Shown here in pieces: positions 25,912-35,868 of a DNA stretch of 64,000 bases. The DNA lies in contig JAKSLA010000006.1 in assembly GCA_024401455.1 (NCBI GenBank), positions 1 to 64,000 of the forward strand, read 5' to 3'. The notes beneath the pieces were generated by a model that worked only from the letters and a program-made list of their open reading frames with translations, did not search any database and was not told the DNA's origin. Origin of the DNA: Paludibacteraceae bacterium. Lineage in GTDB: Bacteria > Bacteroidota > Bacteroidia > Bacteroidales > Paludibacteraceae. The stretch's first letter is position 1. Every line of letters begins with the position of its first letter. The translations under genes and the position numbers were made by a program.

Positions 25912-27141
25912 TCATAACTTGTGACAACAAAAATAATACTTCTTCGTGTTTTTCGCCATCATTGAAATGTTCAAGATATCTGAGGCATCCGATATATCCC
26001 TCAACGTGCCATCTGCATACAACACATTGATGCTTGTATCCTCATTATCAGAAGTATATGTACTTGTAGAAACGGCATCTTGCGACAGCAAGTAAGCAGC
26101 TTCTTTTATAGACAAGCCCAACGCATTCATATATTGGGAAATCTTATCGGCATATTGCATGGAAGAGACAGGCTCTTCATACACCTCCGTCTTGAACAAA
26201 CGTCTATTTTCCAACGAACGGGCCAACAACGACAAGACCTTGTCGGGATGCGAATCCCAAGCCTTTATGGCACATAGGATGTCATTGTCATCCAACTTAG
26301 CATAATTCTGCAAAGCCTCCTCTTCATTCTTAAACTTCTCTTTATCCATTTTATTATAAAGGAAATAAGAAAAAGCGGGCGAAGCGAAAAGATGTTCTCC
26401 TGCATTGGCCAAATCCTTTGCCCTACGCAAAATGCTAAGAAGCAGTTGCTCGGCAGCAACCGACGTTTTATGATAATAGACTTGCCAGTACATCATTCGT
26501 CTGGCAATCAAGAACTTTTCAATGGAATAAACGCCCTTCGACTCAACCACCAAATGGTCGTCGTGAACATTCAACATTTTAATGATTCGGGCCGCACCGA
26601 CTGCCCCCTCCACGACACCCGTAAAGAAACTGTCACGAATAAGATAATCAAGGCGGTCCATATCCAATTGGCTGGAAACCAACTGATGCAAGAAATGTTT
26701 ATGGTATTTGTTCTGAAAAATGTCGAGCGCCATGTCCAATCGACCCGAAAATTCCTCATTGATTCGGCGCATCATCATCAAAGATATCTCCTCGTGGGAG
26801 ACACCATTAACCACCGTATTTTCCAAAACATGGGAGAATGGAGCATGGCCTACGTCATGAAGCAGAATGGCCGACAAGACGGCGTCTGCCTCCTCCTCCG
26901 TTATTTCGTTACCCTTGGAACGAAGTTGCGCAATGGCCTCCCCCATCAAGTGCATCGCCCCCAACGAGTGTTGGAAACGAGTGTGCTGCGCCCCGGGATA
27001 AACCAAATAACTCAAGCCCAATTGCCGGATGCGTCCCAAACGCTGAAAATAGGGATGCTGCATGATGTCATACTGCAATTCCGACGGAATCGAGATGAAC
27101 CCATGCACAGGGTCGTTTACTATCTTCTTTTTGTTATACAA
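25912..27141 (-). CDS. HD-domain phosphohydrolase (SAMHD1/dGTPase-like)
   Basis: The 409-residue protein has the HD metal-binding pattern: H in RFQHSLGAMHLM near 57-64, HD in ILLHDVGHAPFSHVLE near 93-108 and a later Asp in SQLDMDRLDYLIRDS near 157-171. It begins NDPVHGFISIP, the common start of this bacterial family. Related enzymes hydrolyse dNTPs or other nucleotides; the substrate here is not known. The start is a TTG at 27141, because a stop lies two codons further upstream. A terminator hairpin separates it from pyrF. It stands upstream of lpxD on the same strand, and this neighbourhood is often seen in Bacteroidales. Confidence 0.85.
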   Translation of the reverse strand: MYNKKKIVNDPVHGFISIPSELQYDIMQHPYFQRLGRIRQLGLSYLVYPGAQHTRFQHSLGAMHLMGEAIAQLRSKGNEITEEEADAVLSAILLHDVGHAPFSHVLENTVVNGVSHEEISLMMMRRINEEFSGRLDMALDIFQNKYHKHFLHQLVSSQLDMDRLDYLIRDSFFTGVVEGAVGAARIIKMLNVHDDHLVVESKGVYSIEKFLIARRMMYWQVYYHKTSVAAEQLLLSILRRAKDLANAGEHLFASPAFSYFLYNKMDKEKFKNEEEALQNYAKLDDNDILCAIKAWDSHPDKVLSLLARSLENRRLFKTEVYEEPVSSMQYADKISQYMNALGLSIKEAAYLLSQDAVSTSTYTSDNEDTSINVLYADGTLRDISDASDILNISMMAKNTKKYYFCCHKL

Positions 27142-27152
27142 CTCTTATTCTC

Positions 27153-27188
27153 ATAAAAAAAGGGTCAGGCGCAAAAGCCCCAACCCTT
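27153..27188 (-). terminator. Terminator of pyrF
   Basis: On the minus strand, AAGGGTT..GGC pairs with GCC..ACCCTT (arms 27188-27178 and 27170-27160), followed by a run of T. It lies between pyrF and the start of the HD gene, so that gene either relies on readthrough or has its own promoter. Confidence 0.65.
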
Positions 27189-27196
27189 ATTGTTTT

Positions 27197-28030
27197 TTAT
27201 AGATTTTCAAGATAACCAGCCATCTCCTCTTGCACCTTCTTTGCGGCCGCCCTTGCTGCTTCAGCAAAGTCTTCGCCGTCTGATGCATAGATGATTGCTC
27301 TTGAAGAATTGACCAAAAGTCCACATTGGGAATTCATTCCGTGCTTAACCACCTCGGCCAAACTTCCTCCTTGGGCACCAACGCCTGGCACCAACAAGAA
27401 GTGGTCAGGTATGATTTGACGAATGTCTGACAACATTTCTGCCTTTGTGGCACCAACCACATACATCATGTTATCGGCGTTACCCCAATTCAAAGAGGTC
27501 TTCAAGACTTTCTGATAGAGGGTCTCTCCACTCTCTGCATCCTTCATAAATTGGAAATCGAAGGCGCCCTTGTTTGACGTCAAGGCCAAAAGTGTCACCC
27601 ACTTATTCTCGTATGTCAAGAATGGCGAAACAGAATCCTCTCCCATATAAGGAGCCACTGTCACTGAATCGAAATCCATAGCACCGAAGAATGTACGGGC
27701 ATACATGGCTGAAGTGTTGCCGATGTCACCACGTTTTGCGTCTGCGATGATAAACTGATCTGGATAGTTCGTGCGGATATATTCTACCGTACGCTCCAAG
27801 ACGTCCCATCCTTGCAAACCTAAGCTCTCGTAGAAAGCCAAATTGGGTTTGTAAGCCACACACAAATCGGCTGTTGCGTCGATGATCGCCTTGTTGAAGT
27901 CGAAAATCGGATCCAAGTTGTCCTTTTCATTGAAAAGAAACTCTGGAATCTTATTGACATCCGTGTCAAGACCAACGCAAAGGAACGACTTCTTGCGTTT
28001 AATATTTTCAAACAACTCTTCTCTTGTCAT
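27197..28030 (-). CDS. pyrF: Orotidine-5'-phosphate decarboxylase
   Basis: The 277-residue protein makes UMP from OMP. It belongs to the longer class of bacterial enzymes: [15 protein letters not shown] near residue 17-31, the catalytic [18 protein letters not shown] near 94-111 and the phosphate-binding [13 protein letters not shown] near 216 are all visible. A complete promoter lies about 65 bp upstream and a terminator directly behind the gene, so it forms a single-gene unit. Confidence 0.95.
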   Translation of the reverse strand: MTREELFENIKRKKSFLCVGLDTDVNKIPEFLFNEKDNLDPIFDFNKAIIDATADLCVAYKPNLAFYESLGLQGWDVLERTVEYIRTNYPDQFIIADAKRGDIGNTSAMYARTFFGAMDFDSVTVAPYMGEDSVSPFLTYENKWVTLLALTSNKGAFDFQFMKDAESGETLYQKVLKTSLNWGNADNMMYVVGATKAEMLSDIRQIIPDHFLLVPGVGAQGGSLAEVVKHGMNSQCGLLVNSSRAIIYASDGEDFAEAARAAAKKVQEEMAGYLENL

Positions 28031-28096
28031 TTTTATATCTTTTTGGATTTAATACTAATCTAATTGCCTAAGGTGACAATATCCCCTTTCTATCTA

Positions 28097-28129
28097 CAAA
28101 AATATACATTTTCAAAATATATTTACAAA
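28097..28129 (-). promoter_or_regulatory. Promoter of pyrF
   Basis: On the minus strand: TTTG (28129-28126), 21-bp spacer, TATTTTTG (28104-28097); both boxes fit the Bacteroidota consensus. The divergent SpoIID-like gene has a TACTTTTG -7 box at 28158-28165 on the plus strand with no well-spaced -33. Confidence 0.65.
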
Positions 28130-28214
28130 GTTTTCGCTTTTGTTTCATGCGATTGAGTACTTTTGAATAAAAAAAGTGTAGAAACAGACTTCTTTCCATA
28201 ACAAGAAGTGAAAA

Positions 28215-29543
28215 ATGCAATCAAGGATGACGAAAGAACCACATATTAACGTCGGCATAATGAGCGACAAAAGCATCCGTTTCAGGCTCAACGGCGACTT
28301 TACTTATACAAACACAGGCGACACCTTATCGGGCGAACACGAAGTAGCTTTTTCAGAAGGAAAATTGCTCTTCTTGGGCGAGAAACACGATTCTTTACGC
28401 TTTATCCCCAAGACGGATCAGACTTCGTTCGACCTTAAGGACGTCACCATCGGAAAGAAATTCCATTGGGAGCAAAAACAGGAACAACGCTTCTTGGGCG
28501 AACTCAGATTCATCACCGAAGAGGAGGAGGTCACAGCCATCAACACGCTCTCCATCGAAACCTATTTAACGAGCGTCATCTCCTCGGAAATGAGTGCGAC
28601 CTCTTCCTTGGAACTGCTAAAAGCCCATGCCGTCATCTCGCGCAGTTGGCTTCTTTCGCAACTGAACCAAAAAGGGAAATGCCATTGTTGCCACTCCTCC
28701 AAACCTGTAGAAACCGAAACGGAGCGCATACGCTGGTACGACCGCGAAGACCATACGAATTTCGACGTCTGTGCCGACGACCATTGCCAACGATACCAAG
28801 GCATCACCAAGGTTAGTACACAAGCCGTCGTCGCAGCCATTAACGAGACCCGAGGCGAAGCATTGGTTTACGGAGATGAAATTTGCGACGCCCGCTTCTC
28901 CAAATCTTGTGGCGGTGTGGCCGAAGTATTCGAGAACTGCTGGGAAGAGACGCCCCATCCCTATTTGGCCAAGGTAATTGACAATGCGACAGAATCAGAT
29001 GGAAACGCCACAGACCTAACCATCGAAGAGAATGCGGAGAAATGGATCAGAACTGCGCCCGACGCATTCTGCAACACAACAGACAGAGCTGTCCTTTCGC
29101 AAGTGCTGAACGATTACGACCAAAAGACACCCGATTTCTACCGATGGACGGTAGAATATACTCAAAGCCAACTTACGGATCTTGTCATTAGAAGGACGGG
29201 AATAGACTTCGGAAAGATCACCGACTTGATTCCTATCGAAAGAGGTGTTTCCGGCCGCCTTATCAAATTAAAGATTGTTGGTGAAAAAAGGACAGTAACC
29301 ATTGGCAAAGAGTTGGAAATCAGGAAATCGTTGTCAGAAAGCCACCTTTATAGTTCTGCTTTTGTCGTGGACAAAGAGAGCAACCAAGAGGGAGAAATTC
29401 TTTTCAAACTTACGGGTGCCGGTTGGGGACACGGGGTTGGACTATGCCAAATAGGAGCTGCCGTCATGGCCAGTGAAGGCTATAATTATAGAGCCATATT
29501 GGAACATTACTACAAGAAGGCGGAAATAAAGAAACTATATTGA
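28215..29543 (+). CDS. SpoIID/LytB-domain protein
   Basis: The 442-residue protein carries the SpoIID fold: YLTSVISSEMSATSSLELLKAHAVISRSWLL at about residues 116-146 holds the catalytic Glu region of the family, and GAGWGHGVGLCQIGAAVMA near 402-420 is the signature end motif. SpoIID is a lytic transglycosylase acting on denuded peptidoglycan in spore formers; Bacteroidota do not form spores and the role of this homologue there is not settled. I see no signal peptide at the N-terminus (MQSRMTKEPHINVGIMSD), which is odd for a wall enzyme. A CHCCHSSKP cysteine cluster lies near residue 156. Confidence 0.85.
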   Translation: MQSRMTKEPHINVGIMSDKSIRFRLNGDFTYTNTGDTLSGEHEVAFSEGKLLFLGEKHDSLRFIPKTDQTSFDLKDVTIGKKFHWEQKQEQRFLGELRFITEEEEVTAINTLSIETYLTSVISSEMSATSSLELLKAHAVISRSWLLSQLNQKGKCHCCHSSKPVETETERIRWYDREDHTNFDVCADDHCQRYQGITKVSTQAVVAAINETRGEALVYGDEICDARFSKSCGGVAEVFENCWEETPHPYLAKVIDNATESDGNATDLTIEENAEKWIRTAPDAFCNTTDRAVLSQVLNDYDQKTPDFYRWTVEYTQSQLTDLVIRRTGIDFGKITDLIPIERGVSGRLIKLKIVGEKRTVTIGKELEIRKSLSESHLYSSAFVVDKESNQEGEILFKLTGAGWGHGVGLCQIGAAVMASEGYNYRAILEHYYKKAEIKKLY

Positions 29544-29563
29544 TAATTTAAGAATTATGAATG

Positions 29564-29604
29564 TAAGCGTCCAATCTGAAAAAGTCAACCAGTTTGGACG
29601 CTTA
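29564..29604 (+). other. Inverted repeat after the SpoIID-like gene
   Basis: TAAGCGTCCAA (29564-29574) and TTGGACGCTTA (29594-29604) are a perfect 11-bp inverted repeat. No T run follows, so it is not a standard terminator; it may be a processing or regulatory hairpin between the SpoIID-like gene and the orphan at 29653. Confidence 0.5.
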
Positions 29605-29652
29605 TCAACATCTACATAAAAACTGTAAAAGCCTTAAAATTAGAGTTGAAAA

Positions 29653-30054
29653 ATGAAATTTCAGGTAGAAATAAAAAGAATTGATTGGATTGATCAAGAT
29701 ACAAAAGAAGCTGAAGTTTTCTTTAGAGTAGGAAACTCGGACTATTGGGCATTTAGTTCACCTTTTAACTTCGCTGAAGGATCAATATCTAATATTGAAA
29801 TAGATTTCTTAGAAAGCGAAGATGTCTCTTTTGAAAGTTTTTTTAGTGATAACAGAGATAAGGAAATGAAGATTGTTCCTTTCGGTGATAATAGAACATC
29901 CTATCATTGTTATGGAAGAATTATAAATGTAAATCCTATTATTGTGGATTGTGGCGATATGCAGTTTGAACACGGAGAGTTTACACATGACGAAAAAGTT
30001 ATTGGAGAATATGTATATTTTGTCATTTCAAGATTAGTGATATTAAGTATATGA
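29653..30054 (+). CDS. Hypothetical protein, AT-rich orphan
   Basis: The 133-residue product (starts MKFQVEIKRIDWIDQDTKEA) has no signal peptide, no transmembrane segment until a hydrophobic end (YVYFVISRLVILSI), and is acidic and rich in aromatic residues. I do not recognise it. Its base composition is clearly more AT-rich than its neighbours, its codon use is different, and it lies alone between two hairpins, all suggesting recent acquisition. Size and acidity would suit an immunity protein, but no toxin partner is adjacent, so this is only a guess. Confidence 0.6.
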   Translation: MKFQVEIKRIDWIDQDTKEAEVFFRVGNSDYWAFSSPFNFAEGSISNIEIDFLESEDVSFESFFSDNRDKEMKIVPFGDNRTSYHCYGRIINVNPIIVDCGDMQFEHGEFTHDEKVIGEYVYFVISRLVILSI

Positions 30055-30138
30055 CAGCATATTAAACATCTATCGAGAATATATCTAATACGAAAAGTTT
30101 TCACAATGTAACATCTTTAGTAAACAATCATAAAAATA

Positions 30139-30183
30139 GACAAGCAGGACAATCGGTTGGGATTGTTCTGCTTGTCATTTTTA
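30139..30183 (+). terminator. Terminator after the orphan gene
   Basis: GACAAGCAGGACAATC (30139-30154) pairs with GATTGTTCTGCTTGTC (30161-30176) across a six-base loop, then ATTTTTATT. A long strong stem. Confidence 0.8.
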
Positions 30184-30245
30184 TTGCATATTACAAATAT
30201 AGCCTAAAAACGCTTACATAGCTTACTGAAATTCCCATAAACAAA

Positions 30246-30277
30246 GAACTTCCAAATACAGACGTAAATGGAAGTTC
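30246..30277 (-). terminator. Probable terminator of the bat operon
   Basis: GAACTTCCA (30246-30254) and TGGAAGTTC (30269-30277) pair perfectly. On the minus strand a T-rich TTTGTTTATG follows, a weak U tract. It lies 25 nt past the batE stop. Confidence 0.5.
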
Positions 30278-30301
30278 CTAAAGATATACCTATTAAATCA
30301 T

Positions 30302-31060
30302 TTAAATTCGTTCAGCCACATTCTCTTTCACCCATCCAACTCGACCGTCGGCCAACTGAATTTCAAACCATTTATTGTGAGTACGCTTAATCTTCACCTT
30401 TGTTCCTTCGTGCAAAACGAATACATCCTTGCCCGCATCCTCGGGAGAACCCTTCACCGTGACAGATGGAAAAAATACGATGGCATATTCGTGAGAAGAT
30501 GCCTTTGCTTTTGCACTGGAAGAGAAGACCATTGTAGCGACCATCAATAAAATGGCAAAGATACCCACAAAGAAAGATACCTTCTTAACCAACGACACAT
30601 GCGAGAAGAAAAAGAGGCCCACCATCACTAACAAGAGGTAGAAGAAGGCCAAACTTCCATAAGCCCAAGCATCAGAAGAAAACCAACTGCATATCGAGTC
30701 ATAAGCACGCGCCAAAAGGAGCTTACCGACAGGATCAACTTCATCCACCACTTTGGCACGAACCATCTCCAAATTTGCCATCACATCATCGTTGCCCGGA
30801 TCAAGAAGAAGAGCACGCTCGAAGTTAAGTATTGAAGGCGCCAACTTATCCAATTTCGCATAAGCGCAGCCCAAATTATAGTAGAGCGCAGCCGATTCTG
30901 AACCACGATTTAGAACATCCTCATACATAGAGGCAGCCTTCTCATATTCCTGTACACCATACGCTGCATTCGCCTTGGTCAAGTCTGCCGTAACAGCTTG
31001 CGCAAACGACGAAACGAAGAATGCCATCAATGAGGCTAACAATAAGAATATTCTTTTCAT
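30302..31060 (-). CDS. batE: BatE-like TPR/SH3 protein
   Basis: The 252-residue protein is the last of the Bat (Bacteroides aerotolerance) set. It has a signal peptide (FLLLASLMAFFVSSFAQA), TPR repeats at about 25-100 (ANAAYGVQEYEKAASMYEDV, AALYYNLGCAYAKLDKLAPS), two transmembrane segments near 135-185 and a C-terminal bacterial SH3 domain (VLHEGTKVKIKRTHNKW..GWVKENV). This domain order is the usual one for BatE. Its position behind batD confirms the call. The Bat proteins are thought to form an envelope complex that helps survive stress; the mechanism is not known. Confidence 0.88.
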   Translation of the reverse strand: MKRIFLLLASLMAFFVSSFAQAVTADLTKANAAYGVQEYEKAASMYEDVLNRGSESAALYYNLGCAYAKLDKLAPSILNFERALLLDPGNDDVMANLEMVRAKVVDEVDPVGKLLLARAYDSICSWFSSDAWAYGSLAFFYLLLVMVGLFFFSHVSLVKKVSFFVGIFAILLMVATMVFSSSAKAKASSHEYAIVFFPSVTVKGSPEDAGKDVFVLHEGTKVKIKRTHNKWFEIQLADGRVGWVKENVAERI

Positions 31061-31132
31061 TTATTTCCTTTATTTATTGTTTAGGGTACAAAGCCCAAAT
31101 ACATTCATTAAACAAATTCGCATCAAACCCAA

Positions 31133-32968
31133 TCACTTAAGTTCCCGTTCTATCTTCTCGATCAACTCAGAAGCCTCGGAATAAACCATATTCAAGGCAT
31201 TCGCCTCCTGACTTGGTGCATAGCGAGCGAACTCACAAGAATCCAACAACTTGATGAACCTTGCTATCGTATCTGACGATACAGAATGAGACTTTAACTG
31301 ACTCTCTACGTTGTCGCGATTCAAATCTGACACGGCGATATTCAATTTGTCGCCTACATAACCCCACATCGCCTTCATCACTTCTTCATAGAAGGCAGCC
31401 TTGTTGTCTGTTGCGATATGAGATTCCGCAGCCTTCAAACGCTTCTTCGCCTGCTTGTTGGCACGTTTGTTCTTAACAAGCACAAGGTCCGAATTGTCAG
31501 CCAAATACTTCTTATAAGCAACGAAACCTCCGACGAAGAGCAATAAAGGAATCAGCAACGCCATCCAATAAGCCGTCGAACCGAAGAAGAAGTCCCCCCT
31601 TTCCTGCAAAGCCAAATCCTTCGTATTGATATAACGAAGTTCCTTATCCAACATCTTTACATTCTGCTTGTTGGCATAGTTAGAAACTACTGGTCCGGCA
31701 GCAGGAGCATCGCCCTTCTCTACTGTTAGCGTACATTCTGGCGTCGTAAGCGTCTTATACTTTTTAGTCTTCACATCAAAGTAAGAGAATGAGGCTGCAG
31801 GAATCGTGAACTCTCCCTCATAACGCGGGATGGCCACATATTCAATATTTTTTGAACCTGAAATACCATTTTGAGACACGTTCTGCTTCGTATCAACTTT
31901 AGGGTCATACACCTCAAAGTCTTGAGGGAACTTAATCTCTGGATACTTCAAGTATTTAATATTTCCGACACCGGAAATCTTCATCTTCAAATTGATGGCC
32001 TCGTTAGCCTTCACATGGTCATTCGTCAAATTTGCCGACATTTGGAAGTCACCCACAGCGCCACTGAAATCGGCCGGTTTTCCAGCCTCTGGCAATGCAG
32101 AGACATTGATTGTAGCACCAGGCACGTTCAACTGCTTCTTAACATCGGCATACGAAGAGAAGAAATCATCAAAAATAGAGCCTCGCCTTTGAGACACTGG
32201 CACTTGAACGATGGCTGAAATTTTACCAGGCTCAATTACCTGCTTTCCGCTCTTTTGAGGCGAGAGAACCATCTGCTTCAAGATAACCGTCTTATAGCTC
32301 TTGCCATTGACCATATCCATACCGTACTTCTGGTCTTCGTTCATATCAATTTCTTGAGTAATGAATCCCTTAAACTCTGGGAGTTTCACATCATTCAAGC
32401 TTCTGACATTCACACGATAATAGAGCTTTATCGTAGCGATTAACTGCTCTTGCTCAAAAACCTTTGTTTTGGACAACTCCGTCTTAACAAAGATATCGTT
32501 GTCCGAAAGATTGACCTGTTGCTGTTGCTGCGACGAACGGCCATTTCCTTGTTGTGTGGCACCTGCCTGAGGATTGCTCTCTGCCGGCAACACCTTAATC
32601 GTCAACGAATTGGACATGTGCATTTTACCGTTCACAGTTACTCGGGCAGGAGAAATAGTAAAAGAACCCTCTTTGGTAGGCATAAGTACATAAGTAAACG
32701 ATGAATTCTCCATAACGGTAGTTTGCCCATTTACCATCGAAATGGTTTTTCCGTGGGAAGTACTTGGTCCGACCAACAATTCGAAGCCTTCTCCAAATTC
32801 AGGGCCTTGATAGTTCTGCGGACTACCATTCTTCAACGAATAAACCACCTTAAATTGCTGACCTACAGCAACTATATTAGGAGCAGAGGCCGAGAATTGC
32901 ACCACTTCCTCCGCAAATGCTGAAAGTGCCGACAACAATATAGCTATAAAAAATACAATACGTTTCAT
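31133..32968 (-). CDS. batD: BatD-like membrane protein
   Basis: The 611-residue protein has a signal peptide (FFIAILLSALSAFAEE), then beta-rich Ig-like domains over the first 430 residues, including VGQQFKVVYSLKNG and EQLIATIKLYYRVNVRS, which is the BatD/oxygen tolerance domain. One transmembrane helix (AYWMALLIPLLLFVGGFVAY) near residue 470 and a basic cytoplasmic tail of about 120 residues follow. The topology places the large domain in the periplasm. It is located between batC and batE. The known family role is in the Bat complex and oxygen tolerance. Confidence 0.92.
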   Translation of the reverse strand: MKRIVFFIAILLSALSAFAEEVVQFSASAPNIVAVGQQFKVVYSLKNGSPQNYQGPEFGEGFELLVGPSTSHGKTISMVNGQTTVMENSSFTYVLMPTKEGSFTISPARVTVNGKMHMSNSLTIKVLPAESNPQAGATQQGNGRSSQQQQQVNLSDNDIFVKTELSKTKVFEQEQLIATIKLYYRVNVRSLNDVKLPEFKGFITQEIDMNEDQKYGMDMVNGKSYKTVILKQMVLSPQKSGKQVIEPGKISAIVQVPVSQRRGSIFDDFFSSYADVKKQLNVPGATINVSALPEAGKPADFSGAVGDFQMSANLTNDHVKANEAINLKMKISGVGNIKYLKYPEIKFPQDFEVYDPKVDTKQNVSQNGISGSKNIEYVAIPRYEGEFTIPAASFSYFDVKTKKYKTLTTPECTLTVEKGDAPAAGPVVSNYANKQNVKMLDKELRYINTKDLALQERGDFFFGSTAYWMALLIPLLLFVGGFVAYKKYLADNSDLVLVKNKRANKQAKKRLKAAESHIATDNKAAFYEEVMKAMWGYVGDKLNIAVSDLNRDNVESQLKSHSVSSDTIARFIKLLDSCEFARYAPSQEANALNMVYSEASELIEKIERELK

Positions 32969-33062
32969 ATAACGAAATCAATTTTTACTATGCAAAAGTA
33001 CAAAAAAAGATGATGAAAGCCGATGTTTCTACCTTTTTATGCCCCAACGGGCAAGGCAAGCA

Positions 33063-33748
<686 letters not shown>

Positions 33749-33752
<4 letters not shown>

Positions 33753-34771
33753 TCAAACAATTTAATATTAGAGAACAATTTATTTTTCTTTTCCAACAAA
33801 CAGAACTCCAAAAGCAAGAGAATCAAAGCTATCCAGATACAGATTTGGAACTGCTCATTAAATGCAGAATAGACCTCCGCCTCTATTTCTCCAGAAGACA
33901 TCTTCTCTATATTTGAATTCAACTCGTTCAAAGCACTATTGGTATTATCCGCACGGACATAGATACCATTGCCTGCCATAGCAATGTCCTGCGCCATCTG
34001 CTCGTTCAACTTAGAAACGACAGGATTACCAGAACGGTCCTTCTTGAAATCACTGCTGCCCGGACTCATCGGAATTAGAGAACCATCAGGCTTACCAATT
34101 CCAACTACGTTCACTTGAATGCCTTGTTCCACAGCCCTTTTCACCGCTGCATCCGTATCTCCCTCGTGGTCTTCCGCATCTGTAATGAGAACAATGGCAC
34201 GACCAACATTTTCCCTATCGGAAAAAGAACGAGTAGAAAGATCGATAGCCTTGGCAATGGACGTTCCCTGTAAGGAGACCATCGAAGTGGAGATAGAAGA
34301 GATGAAAAGCTTGGCGGCCTTATAGTCGCCCGTCATTGGCAACTGTACAAAAGCATCGCCGGCAAAGACCACTACTCCCAACTTATCGTTGTTCATATTG
34401 TCTATCAACTTCATTAGAATCTGCTTGGAACGTTCCAAACGGTTAGGAACCACATCCTCGGCCATCATGGAGTTGGAAATATCAAGGGCAATCATCACCT
34501 CCACGCCTTTGCGCTTCACAGTCTCCTTCTTTGCCCCCACTTGAGGCTGAGCCAAGGTGAAAATGACGGCGGTCAATGCCAACGCAAAAAGAATGAACTT
34601 TAAGACAGGACGAGCCGTTGAGACACTCGGCATCAATTGCTCCAACAAATTTTTGTCTCCGAAACGCTTCAAATAAGAAGCCCTTCTATAGCGATAATAA
34701 AAGAAGGCAAGCACCAATATCGGAACAAGAATCAAAAGATACAAATATTCCGGATTTGCAAATTTAAACAT
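33749..34771 (-). CDS. batB: BatB, VWA-domain membrane protein
   Basis: The 340-residue protein has two N-terminal membrane helices (YLYLLILVPILVLAFFYY and LKFILFALALTAVIFTL), a VWA domain at about 88-300 with the MIDAS motif DISNSMMAE near residue 95, TSIAKAIDLSTRS and VLITDAEDHEGDTDA, and a C-terminal membrane helix. VWA domains bind a metal ion and partner proteins. It follows batA by 19 nt; both are paralogues with the same layout. Confidence 0.93.
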
Positions 34772-34790
34772 ACCTACAATCTATTTTTAA

Positions 34791-35780
34791 TTATGGATTA
34801 TGACGAAGAATAGTCATACGAAGCAATACTTCGCAAAGAAGCAAAATAAACGCCCAAATTGCCCACGGCAGATACTCTTCCGATTTTTGGGTGTATTCCT
34901 CCACTAATATCTTCGTCTTTTCCAATTTGTCGATTTCCTTATAAATTTCAGACAACGTCTTATTGTCTGTCGCACGGAAATAGGCGCCATCCGTGATCTC
35001 AGAGATCTTCTCCAAGGTAGCCTCGTCTATATCCACTGGCATCATCTCCATACGAATACCGAACGGTGTCTGGACAGGATATGGAGCCATACCCTTCGTT
35101 CCCACTCCAATCGTATAAACTCTGATACCGAATGTCTTGGCCAACTCAGCAGCTGTAATCGGATCAATCTCTCCCGTGTTGTTGGATCCATCCGTCAACA
35201 AGATGATAACCTTAGATTTAGCCTGGCTATCCTTGATTCTATTGACGGCATTGGCCAAACCCATTCCGATAGCAGTTCCGTTCACCTCCACCATATCACT
35301 ATTGATCGTATTAATCATTGAGACAATAGCAACCTTGTCTGTCGTCAAAGGCGTCAACGTAAAGCTGGCTCCAGAGAATACAACAACACCGATATTGTCA
35401 TTGGGACGAGCGGAAACGAAATCTGCACCAACTGCCTTAGCAGCCTCCAAACGGTCAGGCTTCAAGTCCTGTGCAATCATACTCTTAGAGATATCCATCG
35501 CCATAACGATATCAATACCCTCCACATTCTTATTCACTTTGTTGCTTGTCAACTGAGGACGAGCCAAGGCTATAATCAACAACGCCAAAGCCCCCACCCT
35601 CAAAACAAAGGGAAGATGAAGAATATAATATTTATAACTCTTCGGTACAGATGCGAAAACAGCCGTACTTGACATCTGCATGCTGGCCGTAGTATGTTTT
35701 CTTTTCCAAACATACCATGCGATCATCGGCACCAACGCCCACAGCAGATATAAATATTCTGGACTTTCAAATTCCATCAT
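34791..35780 (-). CDS. batA: BatA, VWA-domain membrane protein
   Basis: The 329-residue protein has N-terminal membrane segments (about 8-24 and 57-77), a VWA domain with MIDAS AMDISKSMIAQDL near residue 93, TAIGMGLANAVNRIK and ILLTDGSNNTGEIDP, and a C-terminal membrane helix (LPWAIWAFILLLCEVLLRM). It is the first VWA protein of the bat genes, with the MoxR ATPase and DUF58 genes upstream as usual. MoxR-VWA pairs generally act as chaperone-like systems; the target in Bacteroidota is unknown. Confidence 0.93.
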   Translation of the reverse strand: MMEFESPEYLYLLWALVPMIAWYVWKRKHTTASMQMSSTAVFASVPKSYKYYILHLPFVLRVGALALLIIALARPQLTSNKVNKNVEGIDIVMAMDISKSMIAQDLKPDRLEAAKAVGADFVSARPNDNIGVVVFSGASFTLTPLTTDKVAIVSMINTINSDMVEVNGTAIGMGLANAVNRIKDSQAKSKVIILLTDGSNNTGEIDPITAAELAKTFGIRVYTIGVGTKGMAPYPVQTPFGIRMEMMPVDIDEATLEKISEITDGAYFRATDNKTLSEIYKEIDKLEKTKILVEEYTQKSEEYLPWAIWAFILLLCEVLLRMTILRHNP

Positions 35781-35868
35781 GAAAAAAACTATTTAATCCA
35801 TTTCTAATCCTGCCTAACTGATTACAGCCGACAGTAAACCGTCTCTAACCTCTTTTAAAACCAACAAG

